DNA of 64,000 bases, from assembly GCA_036925085.1 (NCBI GenBank), contig JAUPFP010000001.1, positions 1,307,001 through 1,371,000 on the forward strand, written 5' to 3'. The stretch comes from Brachycybe producta (Eukaryota; Arthropoda; Diplopoda; Playtdesmida; Andrognathidae). Below, one piece after another: positions 59,901-64,000 of the stretch (position 1 is the first letter of the stretch; every line of letters starts with the position of its first letter). Both the position numbers and the translations under genes were made by a program. The notes under the pieces are model-generated. The model made no database searches and was not told the origin of the DNA. It saw nothing but the letters and a program-made list of their open reading frames with translations.

Positions 59901-62254
59901 CAAATTATAATTAGTAGAAAATCTAATTATTCGGATGTTGTGTTTTCATTTATGTTTGTTTATTTTTGTGTAGTTTCTTATTTAATTAAAACTGTTAAAT
60001 TTTATGTTTTTTTTTTTGAGTATGTGAACATGCATGTAGGAGTAAATACTAATTGTTTAATATTTGAGATAAAAGATAAAATATATCGAGAAAAAAAAAA
60101 CATCAGAAACAAGAAGTTGAAAAAAAAACATCCTCGAAATATATTTGGTTTTCTTACCAACTTCAGACGAATTATTGATTCCACTTGGTCTGATTCTGTT
60201 ATCGTAATCACCTCCTAGAATTTCATCCAAAATCTGTTTCTCTTTTTCTCTGTAGTTCACTCTGGCACTTTCCCTGTTTCCAAATAATAATAATAATTAA
60301 CCATAGTTACATTACAATGAAATTGAAATTGAACCAACATCCCATCATCAGATTCATTACAAATCGAGTGTATACTCTTTATTTTGCATATTTTTGCATA
60401 TTTTGTATATTTTATATGATGTATATTTTGCATATTGTAGAGTTCATATTGTTTATTTTTGGATTATATGCCCATTTTATATTGCATATTTTGTATATTG
60501 TTTATTTTGTAAAATGTATATTTTGTATGTTGTTTATTTTGTATATTGTATATCCTGTATATGTTTATTTTGTATATTGTATATTTTGTATATTGTTTAT
60601 TTTGTAAATTGTATATTTTGTATATTGTATAATTTTGTATATTGTCTTTATGTTTGCAATAATATTAAGACATTTATAAACACAACAAATGATTCATATT
60701 TAATAAGATAGATTGTGAAAATTCTATAATTATAATTATGAATATATTAAAATTTAATTTGGTTTGATACAATTAATTATGACACATGCCCTAAAACCAT
60801 TAGGGCAATCGGCAGTAGTGAAAAATAGATTTAGGGCAAGTGTCTTTAGTACAAGTGTCCACATTCCTAGGTGCCAATAGGTTATTTTGACAATGCAATT
60901 TGATGCAGCTTTTGGACTAAATATTCCCTCTGCCATAAGTCAACTGAGCTGCTTGCAAAATAATTATTCAGATTCAAAAATTGCACATTTCAACTACTTT
61001 TACAATATCTCTTCTACAAGTAACATTAAATTGCAATCAAAGTAAATTAGCAGCAGGTTTAGCAATTAAGACATTTATGTAGTGTTGCTCAACCTGTATT
61101 TTTTAGGCAAATGGTACCATTGTATCTCAAATACAAAACTGTTCACGTGTTCATGAATGAATAGACCGCTGATGTTATCGATTATCTTAAATATTTGGTT
61201 GTTACGGCAACGTTATACCGTAATTCCTTATATATTTTCGAGACCTACTGAGTCCTGACTGTGTATTTTTTTCTTCTAAAACATCTTCACCAAGACAACG
61301 TTTTTTTCCCTTCTTCTTCTTCAAAATATCTAAACTCCTCCTTTTTTGTTCCTTTTCTTTACTCTATTTTTTTTTTCTATTCCTATTGTAAATCTATGTA
61401 AATGCAGAAAATAGAACTAAATAAGTGCGGAAATGTGTACAATGCAAATCTTTTGAGGCGAACACCACCAATTTAATTGGTTGTTGAGTTCATACAACAG
61501 ATGTTCTCATCCAAATATATAAATAACAACAACAAAAATATATGCCATATATGCTAAAGAAAAGGGCATTATTATAAGGTTTATTATATAGAAAAGGATT
61601 TTTTCTCTAAGGTGAAAAGGACCAGATTTAAAGGTATTTAAAGAGACCTAAAGGAAGAAAATCCCTCCAAAATGCGTCAAATTCACACAAATACAACAAC
61701 CATTTGTAGCTTAAACTATTTTTTAAATATTACTTTTGTTATAAAAATAACTTTTTGTTTTATGTATAAAACATTCAAAATTACACAAAAGTCTTGTTTC
61801 CACTGGGGTGAAAATTTGAACTTTTTGATGTTGATGTATCTTTCAAAATAAGCTTTTTTTTGTCAGTTTGAAAAGGACCCAACTTTAAGCAGACGACGCT
61901 TATCAGGCATTATTGTCCATATAAAGTATATTTTGAAAGATAATACCTTGAAGAAAATAATACCTTTAAGTGATTGAGCTATAGCCCTTCTAGTTTCTAA
62001 AACACTTTCTAGTGTTTATTAATTTTGCTAAAATCAATAGTTCATACAACATCTTAAAATTTACTAAAATTCATACAAACTTCATTAAAGCAACCTTAAT
62101 TTCAAGAAGTTTCAAGTTTCTTGTTTCTAAGAAAAAGTAATCCTCAACCCAAAAATGACATTGCAAATATAATATCTTACCAAGATGGACTAAAGAGCAA
62201 AACAAAATTGATAACAGCCAATAAAGTCTGTCGATGATGAACCAATGGATACAT
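53955..62254 (-). CDS. GluCl: Glutamate-gated chloride channel (GluCl), Cys-loop receptor
   Basis: Pentameric inhibitory receptor at nerve and muscle membranes, opened by glutamate and the known target of avermectins. Exons in coding order: 62181-62254, 60158-60273, then either 57499-57566 or 57086-57153, 55552-55775, 55357-55439, 55156-55290, 54253-54683, 53955-54182; each isoform is 452 residues. Signal peptide at about 1-24 (LLAVINFVLLFSPS). Then VNYREKEKQILDEILGG and the ligand-binding domain. Cys-loop CPMNLKLFPLDRQKC and the second Cys pair (YCTSKTNTGEYSC) are present. TM1 is about 249-272. TM2 starts PARVSLGVTTLLTM, where the PAR entry indicates anion selectivity. TM3 is LTFVFGALLEFALVNY with the Gly whose change gives avermectin resistance in mites still present. 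TM4 is near 420-443 and ends YLFREGEEIE. The short TM3-TM4 loop is typical. Exon 1 has its own ATG and a GTAAGA donor, and joins in phase. Confidence 0.93.
54684..55155 (-). other. GC-AG intron of GluCl containing an inverted-repeat element
   Basis: The donor reads ACAG|GCAAGT and the acceptor TTCCAG|GAG. Only this join preserves KTNTGEYSC, which is highly conserved. Nearby GT sites (GTAGTA) break the frame. An element with ends ATTTGCTTTCTGCAGCTTTA and TAAAGCTGCAGAAAGCAAAT occupies 54,731-55,039. Confidence 0.8.
54731..55039. mobile_element. MITE-like element with ATTTGCTTTCTGCAGC ends
   Basis: About 309 bases with perfect or near-perfect inverted ends of roughly 25 bases. No coding potential. 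Wholly within the GC-AG intron. Confidence 0.6.
56340..56860. repeat. Tandem repeat of GTCACTTGTGACA / CAACACAATTTG phrases
   Basis: Two to three long units (about 240 bases, for example GTTACAAGTCACTTGAGATG at about 56,410 and again at about 56,645), each made of smaller GTCAC-rich phrases. It lies between the proximal exon 3 and exon 4 of GluCl. Confidence 0.6.
57086..57153 (-). other. GluCl: GluCl alternative exon 3, proximal version
   Basis: 68 bases with the same phases as its partner, acceptor TTTCTAG and donor GTGAGT. Encodes GPVVITINILLRSISRVDDL plus NM, differing from the distal version at roughly 8-9 of 22 residues. Using both would shift the frame, so the two must be mutually exclusive. 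Confidence 0.85.
57499..57566 (-). other. GluCl: GluCl alternative exon 3, distal version
   Basis: 68 bases, starting in phase 1 and ending in phase 0, acceptor AATGCAG and donor GTATGT. Encodes GPATVWVNILVRSISKIDDV plus QM after the split Asp. It lies upstream (in transcript order) of the second version and fits the same slot between exon 2 (ends phase 1) and exon 4. Confidence 0.85.
59400..59860. repeat. Tandem duplication, about 180-base unit, with CAATATGGCGGCC
   Basis: TTCAATATGGCTGCCAAATA, TTCAATATGGCGGCCAAATG and TTCAATATGGCGGTCACATT recur at about 59,487, 59,668 and 59,836, with shared flanks such as AATGGTCAGACTTT and CGAGATAAA. In the GluCl intron between exons 2 and 3. Confidence 0.65.
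60375..60655. repeat. TTTTGTATATTGTATA low-complexity repeat
   Basis: Irregular copies of TATTTTGTATATTGT. Frames through it give ILYIVYF-type low-complexity peptides and are not genes. Confidence 0.8.
61795..62040. repeat. CTTCTAGTTTCTAAA family copy in GluCl intron 1
   Basis: The left half contains GATGTATCTTTCAAAATAAG and the right half AAGTGATTGAGCTATAGCCC, then TTCTAGTTTCTAAAACAC. About 140 bases from the first coding exon. Confidence 0.6.
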
Positions 62255-62814
62255 GATAAGATCAAAGCCCAGGCTGAGAGTCGAAATTACCACTAAATTA
62301 AAGTTCAGCTTAAGGTCACCAAAAATCAGACAATCCTCCTATAAGAAATGCAAAAAAAAAAAAGACAACTTTAGAAGAAAAGAACTCATTTCAGGCATTT
62401 TAATGGTTTGAAATCATCTCAAATTGGATTACAGGTGATCACAAGTGACTTCCATGTCACCACAAAACAGTTGCATCCACTTGATGACTTTCAGGGTGAT
62501 AATCATGCAAATGTGGTGCCTCATTGCCTATTCAGTTGCACTTACTTTCTTTGTTCTTTAACCAGTAACATTTGGTGTGTCAGAGAAAACCCAAAACAAA
62601 TGTTGCATGTGTTTTGTGGCTGCAACAAAGTCACTTGTGATCACTGATCACACTTCAATGAAGATAATGCGTTCTATTTCAAGCAATTTGACTGTGTCAC
62701 CACAAAAAGTAACTCATGTGCTCAAAGTCTTACCTAAACTATTGATTATTTTTTAAACTTGGCCATGGTTTTTTTAATGAAAATATCAGAAATCAAAAAA
62801 ACTGTATCAACACA

Positions 62815-63012
62815 AAAGACAGGCATATAAAGACAGAGACACGCAGACGTTTGCTCCGCCCTTTTATGAGTGTCAGACCAAATATCAACCAATTGGAAAT
62901 TGAAAAGGGCGCGACATGTGACGTCAGACTACATAACAAACCAATTAGAAGTTGCCAGTCCTCATAAAAGGGGTCTGCAGGTCTGCGTGTTCCTGTCTTT
63001 ACTTGCCTTTCC
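62815..63012. mobile_element. Short inverted-repeat element, about 198 bases
   Basis: The left end AAAGACAGGCATATAAAGAC then ACGCAGAC and CCCTTTTATGAG, and the right end CTCATAAAAGGGG then GTCTGCGTGT and CCTGTCTTTACTTGCCTTTC, are inverted copies with small gaps. Confidence 0.6.
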
Positions 63013-63829
63013 ACAAAAGTGGCTAGTTTGCACCTAGCTTTATACGAAAAACACCATTTTAAAAATGTGGTAAAAACGGGATCTTTTTTTTATTATAAAA
63101 ATATATTTATTAATCTAAAATGTAGCCATGTTATACTTATGTAAAAATCAGAAATGTTGCAAATTCCATAAGAAATATCTGTTCTACTTCAAGTGTGACA
63201 CCATAAATGGTGGTTATAGTGTGCGCCAATCTTCATAATCTAAAACCAGGCACGTTTTAAAAATACAAATTTAACAGATTAAAAAACACACCAGATGTTA
63301 TTTATAAAAAGTATAAATATTAGCAATTTTTTTTACTTCAGAAAATATCAGTTATGTTGTAAATTATATAAGATATGAAATATTGCATAATTTTTTAGTA
63401 AAACGATTCTGATTACCTGAAAGAAGGTTTCATAACAAAAAGGCTACTTTCCTTACAACAATATAAAGCTGTTGTTTTCTAGGAAAATTGAAAGTAGCCT
63501 AGGAAATCTAAAACGTTTGTATACTGTATATATAAATGTAGCAAGTTTGGCATCAAACAGACATTATTTTGGCCCTTTTTTAACGAAAAACTACTAAACA
63601 TTTCAGTGCACAATAATAATGGCTGCTGCTCTATTTGTGTTTTTCTTTCTTTCTACAACTTTATATTTGCCAATTTTTCTAAGTATAGTCTTAATATCGT
63701 GAATTATATCTTTAAGTATTGCTTAATTTGTGCTTCAATTCCAAAGGTCATTTTTTAGTAAACAAGATATTATAAAGCAGTGTTGGAACAAATTGCTTTT
63801 TCAAAAGAATTAATTACAATTTCAGTGAA

Positions 63830-64000
63830 AAACTAATTGATTACAATGACTAAATTTTAAAAAAGAAATTAATTACAATTACAATGACTGAATTTTAAAA
63901 AGAAATTAATTACAATTATTAAATTTTAAAAAGAAATTAATTACAATTATTAAATTTTAAAAAGAAAGTAATTACAATTAGAATTACTAAATTTAAAAAA
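63830..64000. repeat. Tandem repeat, about 31-38 base unit, at the window edge
   Basis: AAATTTTAAAAAGAAATTAA followed by TTACAATTATT recurs about five times and is cut by the window end. Confidence 0.8.

Larger units (their letters stand above)
62255..64000. other. Upstream region of GluCl
   Basis: Should contain the GluCl promoter, but no clear TATA box or 5' exon could be fixed. Holds an inverted-repeat element (62,815-63,012), AT-rich unique DNA, and a tandem repeat that runs off the window end. Confidence 0.5.

Noticed and set aside
60317..60711. Hydrophobic frames rich in ILYIVYF
   Set aside because: Pure low-complexity TTTTGTATATTGT repeat inside a GluCl intron.
62071..62265. Frame beginning MILSCIHWFIIDRLYW as the GluCl signal peptide
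   Set aside because: Its phase at the GTAAGA donor leads to an early stop in exon 2. The overlapping frame starting MYPLVHHRQTLLAV joins in phase to VNYREKEKQ.

Overview
This window reads as nuclear DNA of an ecdysozoan animal, most likely an arthropod or close relative. It is AT-rich, genes have many short exons bounded by GT-AG introns, and introns and spacers are full of tandem repeats and short palindromic elements. The arthropod-leaning evidence is a glutamate-gated chloride channel gene with two interchangeable 68-bp exon-3 cassettes (an arrangement known from insect GluCl genes) and a large chitinase with two GH18 domains and peritrophin-type chitin-binding domains. I cannot name the species.

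Six protein genes could be assembled by splicing in frame. (1) 13,244-1,917 (-): a full-length ABCC/MRP transporter, 29 exons, 1,449 residues. (2) 15,474-21,761 (+): a secreted mosaic lectin with three C-type-lectin-like domains and two WSC domains. (3) 24,358-25,797 (+): a sesquipedalian-type PH-domain adaptor, two exons, 298 residues. (4) 33,389-40,425 (+): a two-domain chitinase, 16 exons, 1,220 residues, whose first GH18 domain has lost a catalytic aspartate. (5) 46,894-41,477 (-): a four-TM protein resembling the FAM189/ENTREP family, 7 exons, 831 residues, convergent with the chitinase. (6) 62,254-53,955 (-): the GluCl channel, 8 exons per isoform, 452 residues, with one GC-AG intron.

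The genes do not form an evident pathway. They are ordinary neighbours: membrane efflux, secreted recognition, endosomal traffic (two genes), chitin remodelling and inhibitory neurotransmission. No tRNA, rRNA, viral or coding transposon gene was found.

The non-coding DNA is rich in short elements. They include a dispersed family built around a CTTCTAGTTTCTAAA core, several inverted-repeat (MITE-like) elements, a TA-flanked pogo/Tigger-like element at 48.1-48.6 kb, and a small array of related fold-back elements between the two convergent genes. Tandem arrays sit in the introns of the adaptor gene (about 130 bp unit) and the four-TM gene (about 185 bp unit). All exon joins were made by eye from splice consensus, reading phase and family similarity; no alignment or transcript data were used.
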